A DNA stretch of 64,000 nucleotides, from assembly GCF_000172635.2 (NCBI RefSeq), contig NC_018632.1, positions 3,100,001 through 3,164,000 of the forward strand, given 5' to 3'. Under the pieces are notes generated by a model. It did not search any database, was not told the origin of the DNA, and saw only the letters and a program-made list of their open reading frames with translations. This stretch comes from Alteromonas macleodii ATCC 27126. Its GTDB lineage: Bacteria; Pseudomonadota; Gammaproteobacteria; Enterobacterales; Alteromonadaceae. The position numbers and the translations under genes are program-made. Shown piece by piece: positions 32,061 to 39,587 of this stretch; positions within the stretch are counted from its first letter, which is position 1, and each line of letters opens with the position of its first letter.

Positions 32061-33173
32061 CTATAAAATAAGATCGTGCATCCAATTTAGTGAAGGCAAC
32101 TGCTGCTCTGGTTGGTAAAAGAGTCGATTTAGTCTACCTAATAAATTAACCGAACGGCTGGGATCGTGCGCTTTAACCCTATGCTCACTTTCGGTTAGCA
32201 TGAACTCCCAAGGCTGAAGATTGAGTTCGTCTACTTCTTCCTGCCTAACGCCCAGTGATTGCAATGTTGACAAAATTCGCTCCGTTTTACTTTCGGCAAT
32301 AGGAATGATTTCGTTGCCGTATAAATCATCGAGCGGCGCATTGATAGCTTCTAACGTGTGATTTATTGCTGCCCACACTTCATCGTGGTCAAACGCCCAG
32401 CCTCGCGGAGCATAGTACCCCTCTATTTCCCACTCAAACTCTGCGTTGCTTACAGCAATAGAGCTTTCTGCTTCAGGAGAATAAGCTAGATCAGGTTTAG
32501 CGCCAATGTTGTAGGCGTCTACACTCATGGCGACGCAAATGATCAAATCACCACAATGTTGCTTGTTTGTGTAAAGCGCTTCAAATGCTGCCCGCTTAAC
32601 CCCCATCCAACCGTGTACTCTTGAGGGTTGTTCAACAAAGTGTCTTACATCATCGGGTAAGTCTTCGCCATAGGCATTGATGAGCAAAGGAAGCGGATTT
32701 TGATCTGGCGCTTCATCTGGCATCCACACTTCGTATTCTTGTCGGTTGTCAGCTTTTCCGCGACTTTTAATTCCGAACGACAAATTCACAGGGCGGCAAA
32801 TACTTCTATCTTCATCCACTTTGTGAAAATACTCAGAACGCATACGTTTAATAAATGGCGCGTCTAGCCCAGCCAACGCTGCCGTTGGGTAGCGATAGCC
32901 TATTTCGCTATGCTCAACCATATGTAACGTGGGAATAGCCTGTGTCAGCTTATTCTTCAAGCCCGACAACGCATGAACTTTAGGCAGTACAATGCTTCTC
33001 TCTGGCTCTATGGTAAGCCGACTTCCATCTTCGGTTACGAACTTTGGCGTTTTATGAAATTCATACCCCGTAAACCCTAAGGTATCTACAGCGGCGTTTC
33101 GATACTGAGAAAGCTCATTGAAAAGCGCTGTATGATTGCGAATATGCTTAAATAACGGTCTTGATGCGGTCAT
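32061..33173 (-). CDS. Hypothetical protein (370 aa), unrecognised
   Basis: A soluble 370-residue protein without signal peptide or membrane segment. I do not recognise a family. Visible features are a conserved-looking N-terminus (LFKHIRNHTALFNELSQYRNAAVDTLGFTGYEFHKTPKF), a tryptophan-rich stretch in the second half (EFEWEIEGYYAPRGWAFDHDEVWAAINHTLEAINAP) and an acidic linker. GGAGAGAAG directly before the ATG supports the start. It is transcribed alone, downstream of the frameshifted PaaX-like gene and ending at an intrinsic terminator. Confidence 0.75.
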   Translation of the reverse strand: MTASRPLFKHIRNHTALFNELSQYRNAAVDTLGFTGYEFHKTPKFVTEDGSRLTIEPERSIVLPKVHALSGLKNKLTQAIPTLHMVEHSEIGYRYPTAALAGLDAPFIKRMRSEYFHKVDEDRSICRPVNLSFGIKSRGKADNRQEYEVWMPDEAPDQNPLPLLINAYGEDLPDDVRHFVEQPSRVHGWMGVKRAAFEALYTNKQHCGDLIICVAMSVDAYNIGAKPDLAYSPEAESSIAVSNAEFEWEIEGYYAPRGWAFDHDEVWAAINHTLEAINAPLDDLYGNEIIPIAESKTERILSTLQSLGVRQEEVDELNLQPWEFMLTESEHRVKAHDPSRSVNLLGRLNRLFYQPEQQLPSLNWMHDLIL

Positions 33174-33358
33174 CTTCTCTCCATTTACGCTACTTCCATT
33201 AGAGCTAATTACACTTAGCGTTCTATGCGGCCAAATAATTACTTACCGTCTCATCTTTCTGACTGTTCTTACACGATACATCTATATGTGAAATTTACGC
33301 TCAACTGTGTGTAACGTATCTGTAACCCTCTTTTTGAGCTGTTTACCTTTAATCTCGC

Positions 33359-34158
33359 TTAGTTTTGATTTAAAAAGCGGTGCCAAATTTGTGCGCCAGC
33401 ATCATCGTACCGTTTTACTAGATTACGGTAGCGCTCACGCATTGCTACATCTGCAAGTGGCGATGGCAATAAGGGGTCAAACACCAAGTGGTATAACGCC
33501 CTGTCTCCTATCACATAAGATTCTTTGGTTGCTTCTTCAAGGGGTAAAGACGTTAATCGAGAAGAGATTCCTCTATTTCGATGCATCCGTCTTTATAAAG
33601 TGCCTCTAATTTTAGGTAGCTCCATAATCCCATCGCCCTGCTGTGTGCTTTAGTGTCAAAGTCGCTGGCACTAAACACGAGCGCCTTTCTCGATAGACCA
33701 AGCGTGTAAAGTTTGTCTCTTACTTCGCCTGCTCCGCCTGAGAAATTGTTCGGTCTGAGGTAAACGTCGTTTGTCAGCTTTCTCATCCCCAAAAGCTTCA
33801 GCGCTCGTTCATTATTTCTGAGCTGCTTTTTATCACTTTTAGGAAGCGTGCTGGTTTGAGCGACAACCCAATCGTTTTGCCAGGGTACAAGCCCATCCTC
33901 ATCCTCTCGCCACTGATGAATTTCCTTTGCAAAACGAATGCCTTTGTCGCCCAGCTTGTAAAAACCGCGTTCAACCAAGGTAATAAGCTGTGCAGACTGT
34001 AAACGCGTGAGCGTTACCCGAATGTTATTTTCAGAAATACCAAACAGCGCCCCTACGCGAACAGCTGCGCTGGCATTCATTTGAATATTGTCACGGGAGC
34101 CCAATAGCTTTAGCAGTAGCTTTCTTGCATTGGGCTTTTTCTGTTTTTCTAATTGCAA
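33359..34158 (-). pseudogene. PaaX-family regulator, frameshifted
   Basis: Two overlapping minus-strand frames form one PaaX-like protein of about 266 residues. The first (34158-33553) holds the winged helix (AAVRVGALFGISENNIRVTLTRLQSAQLI, residues about 29-57) and the middle domain. The second (from about 33586 to 33359) continues with the C-terminal family block (ESYVIGDRALYHLVFDPLLPSPL, then RYDDAGAQIWHRFL). One missing base between 33553 and 33586 separates them. PaaX-type repressors respond to aryl- or acyl-CoA. It faces the AidB-like acyl-CoA dehydrogenase, its probable target. Sequencing error, true inactivation, or a functional split protein cannot be told apart here. Confidence 0.78.
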
Positions 34159-34407
34159 ACTCTATTTACTTCTTTGTCTCAGATAGGACGTAATTTTAAT
34201 TAAAATATAAGTTGGCTTAAGGCCAAACATATACGCATTCATCATTATATAAACACGCGCCGCGCACAAACATTACATGAAATACCAATTTACAACTATT
34301 AATGTAATGTTTTAAGGTAGTACTTGGAGATAGTGCTTTAACGTAGCCCTTTAAAGTAAAAGCCCATTTCAAGGGTACACCTTGTATATTCACCAAGTGG
34401 AAATGCC
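34159..34407. other. Divergent promoter region between PaaX-like and AidB-like genes
   Basis: About 250 AT-rich bases with two dyads: a perfect 14-bp palindrome ATTTTAATTAAAAT at 34193-34206, next to the regulator gene, and an 11-bp inverted repeat at 34268-34312. Confidence 0.5.
34268..34312. promoter_or_regulatory. 11-bp inverted repeat upstream of the AidB-like gene
   Basis: AAACATTACAT (34268-34278) and ATGTAATGTTT (34302-34312) are exact complements with 23 bases between them, about 96 bases before the AidB-like start. The half-site spacing of about three helical turns fits a dimeric repressor. The adjacent PaaX-like protein is the obvious candidate. Confidence 0.5.
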
Positions 34408-36084
34408 ATGACTTCATCAAATCGATTTGTTACGCACGTTGTAGAAAACCAACCCACCATTTCCACGCCCTACAATTTGTGGCGTGATGACACCTTACTG
34501 CGCGTGTTAGTCGTTCAGCATTTGCCATCATCCCACCAGCATGACGAAGGGTTATTAGGCCAGTATGGTCAAATCGCGGGGGATGCACTTATGGCTCACG
34601 GAGAGCTTGCTAATAAGAATAAGCCAACTCTCCACACATTCGACCGCTATGGCCGCCGCATTGACGATGTTGAGTTTCATCCCAGCTATCACGCGCTTAT
34701 GGAAAGTGCGATGCAGCACAATGCACACAACTATTCGTGGAAGCATGAAGGCATTGAAGGCGCACACACCTTCAGGGCAGCGCTAATGTATATGCATTAT
34801 CAGGCTGAGTCTGGCACGTCTTGCCCGCTGACTATGACCCACGCAGCTATTCCGGCCATGCGGTATGGAAAACAGCTGCCGCCCGTATACCTAGAGAAAA
34901 CCATTAATGGTGTTTATGATCCTCGTTCCCTGCCTGCTAGTCAGAAACATGGACTGACTATTGGTATGGGGATGACTGAGAAACAAGGTGGGTCGGATGT
35001 TAGGCGTAATACCACTACAGCGGTGAAACAGGCTGATGGAAGTTACCATATCGTAGGGCATAAATTCTTTTTCTCAGCCCCCATGTGCGACGCTCATCTT
35101 ATACTTGCGCAAGCCGAAGGCGGACTAAGCTGTTTTTTGCTACCAAGGTTGTTGGAAAATGGTGCACTCAATAACGTGCGAATTCAGCGTTTGAAAGACA
35201 AGCTGGGTGACTGGAGCAATGCATCGTCTGAAGTTGAATTTCAGGAAGCCACGGCATATTTGATTGGCGAAGAAGGCCGTGGTGTGCCGGTGATCATAGA
35301 TATGGTGTCGCTTACGCGGTTAGACTGTATGATTGGCTCATCAGCACTTATGCGACAATCACTGATTCACGCCTTACACCACGTAAGTCATCGCGACGCA
35401 TTCGGCAAGACATTAGTCAATCAGCCTTTAATGCAAAATGTGTTGGCAGACCTCACCATTGAATGTGCGGCTGCTACTGCACTCACTATGCGCGTTGCCA
35501 AAGCGGTTGATAGTGCATCGAGCGATAATCATGAAGCTGCACTGGCAAGGCTGGCCACCGCCATTGGAAAATACTGGGTTTGTAAACGCACGCCTATGTT
35601 TGTTAACGAAGCTCAAGAGTGTTTAGGCGGTATTGGTTACGTTGAAGAAAACCCCATGCCACGATACTATCGCCAAGCGCCTCTGAACTCTATTTGGGAA
35701 GGAAGCGGAAACGTACAATGTTTAGATGTACTGCGCGCACTCGCCAAAGAGCCCAGTGTAAAAGAGGCTTTGTTTAGTGAGCTTAAAACACAAGCAGGCA
35801 AAAACAAGCACTATGATATTCATCTTAGTAAGCTATTTGACGAGCTATCAAACACGCAGAATATGGAAACGCGCAGCCGATATTTAACAGAACAAATGGC
35901 GCTAGCGCTACAAGCATGTTCACTTCTTGCTACGTCACTTAATAACGACAACGCCCTTATCGACATTGCCCACACCTTCTGTGAATCAAGGCTTGGCAAT
36001 GCATGTGGTTTTGCCTTAGGTACATTACCCGACACCACACCGTTTGAGAAAATTATTGCGTTTGGGCAGGTATCGTCTAGCTAG
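34408..36084 (+). CDS. aidB: AidB-like acyl-CoA dehydrogenase
   Basis: A 558-residue flavoprotein of the AidB branch. It starts with the branch-specific NQPTISTPYNLWRDDTLLRVLV (about residues 13-34), has FAD/substrate motifs GMGMTEKQGGSDVRRNTTTA (about 187-206) and a C-terminal AidB-type extension. E. coli AidB binds DNA and takes part in the adaptive response to alkylation, with weak isovaleryl-CoA dehydrogenase activity; a catabolic role is equally possible here. The active-site base expected in ECLGGIGYVEENPMPRYYRQAPLNSIWEGSGNV is present in that block. Start at 34408 keeps the N-terminus aligned to AidB. It faces a PaaX-like regulator. Confidence 0.9.
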   Translation: MTSSNRFVTHVVENQPTISTPYNLWRDDTLLRVLVVQHLPSSHQHDEGLLGQYGQIAGDALMAHGELANKNKPTLHTFDRYGRRIDDVEFHPSYHALMESAMQHNAHNYSWKHEGIEGAHTFRAALMYMHYQAESGTSCPLTMTHAAIPAMRYGKQLPPVYLEKTINGVYDPRSLPASQKHGLTIGMGMTEKQGGSDVRRNTTTAVKQADGSYHIVGHKFFFSAPMCDAHLILAQAEGGLSCFLLPRLLENGALNNVRIQRLKDKLGDWSNASSEVEFQEATAYLIGEEGRGVPVIIDMVSLTRLDCMIGSSALMRQSLIHALHHVSHRDAFGKTLVNQPLMQNVLADLTIECAAATALTMRVAKAVDSASSDNHEAALARLATAIGKYWVCKRTPMFVNEAQECLGGIGYVEENPMPRYYRQAPLNSIWEGSGNVQCLDVLRALAKEPSVKEALFSELKTQAGKNKHYDIHLSKLFDELSNTQNMETRSRYLTEQMALALQACSLLATSLNNDNALIDIAHTFCESRLGNACGFALGTLPDTTPFEKIIAFGQVSSS

Positions 36085-36091
36085 ACAATGT

Positions 36092-36116
36092 ACAGGAGCT
36101 ATAGTTAAGCTCCTGT
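36092..36116. terminator. Hairpin between AidB-like and DsrE genes
   Basis: ACAGGAGCT and AGCTCCTGT form a perfect 9-bp stem with a seven-base loop between convergent genes. No T-run is present. Confidence 0.45.
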
Positions 36117-36140
36117 GCGCAAGAGGAATTAACTCACCAC

Positions 36141-36692
36141 TTAAAAAGGGTTAACCGAATACCCTTTTTGTGCCAGGCGCGCGTGGGCTGTCATGGCTGA
36201 CAAATCCATATTCACTCCGTCTATCAACGCATTTTTTTCAACGCCATGGGCAGCGGCAGACTGCCCACACACTATTACGTCTACACCTTTCTCCATCAAC
36301 GCTACAAGTAGCGTTTCGTTTCCATTAGGTAAGCCCTTACGCTCTTTGAAGTTTGCAGTTTTAAGCACTTCTTCTGTGGCAGAGCCGTGAACGACAAGCG
36401 CAAGCGAAAGATTTTCCTGCTTAACGCCGTTGGCTACGTGCATATTGATAAACCGTGCCAGCGACTCAAACTTGCGGTTTACCTCACCAGGGCTTGCCGC
36501 TTTGGCTACGTCAAACGCAACCTTGAACGTCTGATTTTCAGGAAAACTTACGCCCTCAACATGAGCATGCTTGCCGAAAGTGTCAAACACAGGGCCATAA
36601 TCAAAATCTGATTTAGCTGAAGCTTGCCCGGCTACTAAGAGTGCTGCTGCAAACCCCAGTGACGCGCTGCCAATCCCTTTTGTGATGCTCAT
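36141..36692 (-). CDS. Periplasmic DsrE-family protein
   Basis: A 183-residue protein with a signal peptide ending AGQASAKSD (about residue 27). The remainder has the DsrE/DsrF-like fold: NQTFKVAFDVAKAASPGEVNRKFESLARFINMHVANGV, LALVVHGSATEEVL, and VALMEKGVDVIVCGQSAAAHGV with one cysteine at the position seen in sulfur-relay relatives. Exported DsrE-like proteins are of unknown function. The gene begins 17 bases after the corrected end of the upstream royal-jelly-family gene, on the same strand, so they form a two-gene unit. Confidence 0.85.
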   Translation of the reverse strand: MSITKGIGSASLGFAAALLVAGQASAKSDFDYGPVFDTFGKHAHVEGVSFPENQTFKVAFDVAKAASPGEVNRKFESLARFINMHVANGVKQENLSLALVVHGSATEEVLKTANFKERKGLPNGNETLLVALMEKGVDVIVCGQSAAAHGVEKNALIDGVNMDLSAMTAHARLAQKGYSVNPF

Positions 36693-36709
36693 TGCTAATT
36701 CCTCGAACT

Positions 36710-37770
36710 TTAACGCGCAGGTAGCGCTGTCTTATACACTTCAAATGTCATGTCGCTAACATCACTACCCGCATCTTGTATTTTGCTATTGGTATAGTAA
36801 AGCGCATTGTTGTAGATACTAAAGGTATCAGCCCAATTCACCACATCACCTTTCACAAGGGTGCGAAGGTCTAGACTTGGCGTGAGGTACTGTACTTCTT
36901 GCTTTTCCAGGTCAGCTAAATAAACATTACCTTGATGAAAATCATGCCATCTGGTGCGCCTGTCGTCGCTACTTTTCGCACTTTTTCTGCCAACACGTCG
37001 TTTGACGATTTCTCGATGTCTGATGTGTTGATGGCATACAGCGAATAACCAGACAATGCGTGAAAATATAGTGTGTCGTTTAACGTATCTAGCGCGATCC
37101 CGTCAGACTGAACAGGCATAGTAAAGGGTTTGCCCTGAATACTTAACGCATCGACTTCAGCTTTAGTGGTTTTATGGTTATCTAAAATACGATAGCTGGT
37201 ATTGTCATCAAGGTTATATACCACTAAACCCGCGTGAGCCGAGTCGGTCATATAAATGCGATTCGTTTTTTCGTCTACTCGCAAGTCATTAATATACGAA
37301 TCAGGATGGTAAGCGTCTTCGCTAAGTATCAAGGTTCCTTCTATCTCGTTTGAGGCTAAATCAACAACAAATAAGCGAGGTGCATCCACTACACCTTTAA
37401 ACTTAGGGTTTCGGGTGTCCAACACATACAGCTTATCCTTGTGCGCAACCACTGACTGCACCGCTAAAAAGCAGTCTTTTCTTACTTCGCTTTGTGCCAC
37501 ACATTCATTTGTTTGGCTATTAGGGTAAGCGACAAATTCTCCGGTGTCGGTAACCTGAGCTACGGAAAAGCGAACGCCGTCACGCCAGTTGGGCGCATTC
37601 ACAAATACCCGTCCATCATTACTTACCGTAACACCGGTAATTTGCGTGCCCTTTATGTCGCCCACTAATTCAACATTCGCGTCTGATGAATGTTGCGCGA
37701 TTGCATTTACAGAAAAAAGTGCGGCGACACTGGTGGCAAGTACCCCTTGTTTTATACGCGTTGTATTCAT
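36710..37770 (-). pseudogene. Major royal jelly/Yellow-family secreted protein, frameshifted
   Basis: A signal-peptide-bearing (residues 1-25, ending VNAIAQHSS) beta-propeller-type protein of the royal jelly/Yellow family: SYINDLRVDEKTNRIYMTDSAHAGLVVYNL and QSDGIALDTLNDTLYFHALSGYSLYAI are typical. The frame from 37770 stops early at 36916. Adding one base in the A-run at 36938-36941 (plus strand) restores it: after GAPDGMIF comes HQGNVYLADLEKQEVQYL, and so on to a stop at 36710, giving about 353 residues. Homopolymer error or a real frameshift are both possible. The restored gene ends 17 bases before the DsrE gene. The role may be binding or oxidation of small molecules. Confidence 0.82.
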
Positions 37771-38007
37771 GTCCTTTTACCTTTAATTAGTGGCTTAGCT
37801 TGTCAGCACACACCACAAAGCGGTGCGCATTAACAAAACTGAATGGAATAAAGCATACGGTCTTATTGTGAATGTGGAACACCTTTTAGCGGCTTATCTA
37901 TGCAGGCTGACGAAAATCAGGCGGTGAAACTTGCTTTACCGCTTATGAGATCCAAAACACGCTATGCTCTCGTTTAAGTTAAGAGCTAACAAACTTTACT
38001 GAAAATT

Positions 38008-38598
38008 ATGCACAGCAGTATGATGAAAAAACGTGAAACTGGTTTAATGCAAAAGACAAAGTATTTGAAACAAGTGCTACTTTTAACAGCATGCATGGTC
38101 GTGGTTGCCGCATGCAGTAGCAGTAAGCCTCAGGTAAATATGGATGAAACACAAAACTTTGCCGATATTAAAACGTTCTATATTCAGCCTCCTCTAAACC
38201 CAATCAACGCGACGCTGGCCAATCATCTTTCCTCAGCCATTACCCAGCGGCTCATTGAGAAAGGCCTCACCCCATCTTCGGAGGAGGACGCCGATATCGC
38301 GGTGGGATACCTACCTTCCACCACCACTAAAGAGGATGGCACCACCTTGAATCTAGGGCTGGGCACCGGAAGTTACGGTCGCTCTGGCGGCATTTCATTG
38401 GGCAGCATTTTTAGCATTCCGGTTGGAGAGCAAACCACGCTTCAACAAGGGCTTCAAATTGACATGGTTAAAGACGGTACATTTGTTTACAGCGCGTCGG
38501 GAGCGGTAGAGCTGGAGTCGAAAGACAGTATCAGCATTCAAAATAAACTTGATGAACTCGTCATCAAGCTCCTTGAGCAATATCCGTCTAACAGATAG
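38008..38598 (+). CDS. DUF4136-type lipoprotein
   Basis: A 196-residue lipoprotein: the hydrophobic segment LLLTACMVVVAACSSS ends in a lipobox cysteine (about residue 36 from the first ATG). The mature part resembles DUF4136: NFADIKTFYIQPPLNPINATLANHLSSAITQRLIEKGLTPSSEEDADIAVGY, with a Gly-rich middle and a conserved C-terminal pairing helix. Members are outer-membrane-associated lipoproteins of unknown role. The true start may be the ATG at 38050, giving a more usual signal peptide; no good ribosome-binding site decides it. A GNRA-looped hairpin follows at 38637-38658. Confidence 0.8.
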   Translation: MHSSMMKKRETGLMQKTKYLKQVLLLTACMVVVAACSSSKPQVNMDETQNFADIKTFYIQPPLNPINATLANHLSSAITQRLIEKGLTPSSEEDADIAVGYLPSTTTKEDGTTLNLGLGTGSYGRSGGISLGSIFSIPVGEQTTLQQGLQIDMVKDGTFVYSASGAVELESKDSISIQNKLDELVIKLLEQYPSNR

Positions 38599-38636
38599 CT
38601 CACACCTGGAGCACCAATAAGAACCGACTTCTTCGC

Positions 38637-38658
38637 TAAGGGCTCGCAAGAGCCCTTA
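38637..38658 (+). terminator. Hairpin with GCAA tetraloop after the DUF4136 gene
   Basis: TAAGGGCTC and GAGCCCTTA form a perfect 9-bp stem closed by GCAA, a stable GNRA loop, 39 bases after the stop codon. T-run absent. Confidence 0.5.
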
Positions 38659-38752
38659 CTCCATAAAAACTCTTCATAACGATGAACTTGGCGCTGATTT
38701 TGCGTATGAATGCCTATATTAGGTCCCCCACTTTTATGCCCCACGCTATGAA

Positions 38753-39433
38753 GTGAGCTACACAGAGTCAGAAATGGATACCACATACAGCCACTTGTCA
38801 TCTTCACCTTCACTATTCAATTACTTGGGCGACACAGCAAATGCCCAAAGCGCACTTCAAGATGTTGTAGAAAAATCCAAGCAGGCTAATGCTCTCGGTG
38901 ATGCGTTCAGTGCGTTTAATGGTGAACTACAGGGCAATCAAATTGACACATATCTTGAAAAAATAGAAAGCGGCGAGGCCTCACTCAACGGCAACACAAT
39001 TGCAAACTACCTCGATTTTAATCGGCAAAAGCTTGCCTCGGAATTAAGTGATTTAGCGGCAAAACTTGGTGTTTCAGACGATACAAAGCTAACAGTGAGT
39101 AAAGGTGAGCTGGTGATTGAAAGCAGTCAGGGCGAGCAAGAGTTTGATAAAACCACGTTGCGGCTACAACAGTACCTAGAAAAGGACACCAACCTTACGT
39201 CACTTATTCAACAAACATCTCGTCTGTCTCAGTTCAAAGAATGGGGAGATGCCACGTCATTTGCATCAACACTACAAGAGAAAGGCACTGACGAAGCGAC
39301 TATCCAGTCATTTTTAAAAGAAGCTCGCACGTCAGTGACGTCTGACAATACGCTGATATTCAATAAAAACGGGTTCGGCTTTTCTGCCGATGGTAAAACT
39401 GATGCGCTAATTGATGCATTTGAGAAGCAGTAA
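38753..39433 (+). CDS. Hypothetical protein (226 aa), unrecognised
   Basis: A soluble, mostly helical, acidic protein with no signal peptide and no family that I recognise. It is rich in Ser, Gln and Asp/Glu, and has the pattern of a helical bundle: LFNYLGDTANAQSALQDVVEKSKQANALGDAFSAFNGELQ, then YLDFNRQKLASELSDLAAKLGV. The frame opens with GTG; an ATG seven codons later (38774) is an equally likely start, as neither has a good ribosome-binding site. It lies between a lipoprotein and the adenylate cyclase gene, with no functional clue from either. Confidence 0.7.
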   Translation: MSYTESEMDTTYSHLSSSPSLFNYLGDTANAQSALQDVVEKSKQANALGDAFSAFNGELQGNQIDTYLEKIESGEASLNGNTIANYLDFNRQKLASELSDLAAKLGVSDDTKLTVSKGELVIESSQGEQEFDKTTLRLQQYLEKDTNLTSLIQQTSRLSQFKEWGDATSFASTLQEKGTDEATIQSFLKEARTSVTSDNTLIFNKNGFGFSADGKTDALIDAFEKQ

Positions 39434-39587
39434 GAGCAATCTTACAAAGTGAATAAGTCTCTATTCATTACCTCCCTCTTACACGAGAGCAGATAAGTAC
39501 GGAATATCACAAATTAAGAATCACTTTTTCTGTGCGAAATTAGAGGAAGTCGACGCGAAATAACGCTATGCTTGGCTGCATGATGAA

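Noticed and set aside
33307..33609. 100-codon plus-strand frame opposite the PaaX-like gene
   Set aside because: Shadow of the frameshifted regulator; the minus-strand sequence matches PaaX, the plus strand matches nothing.
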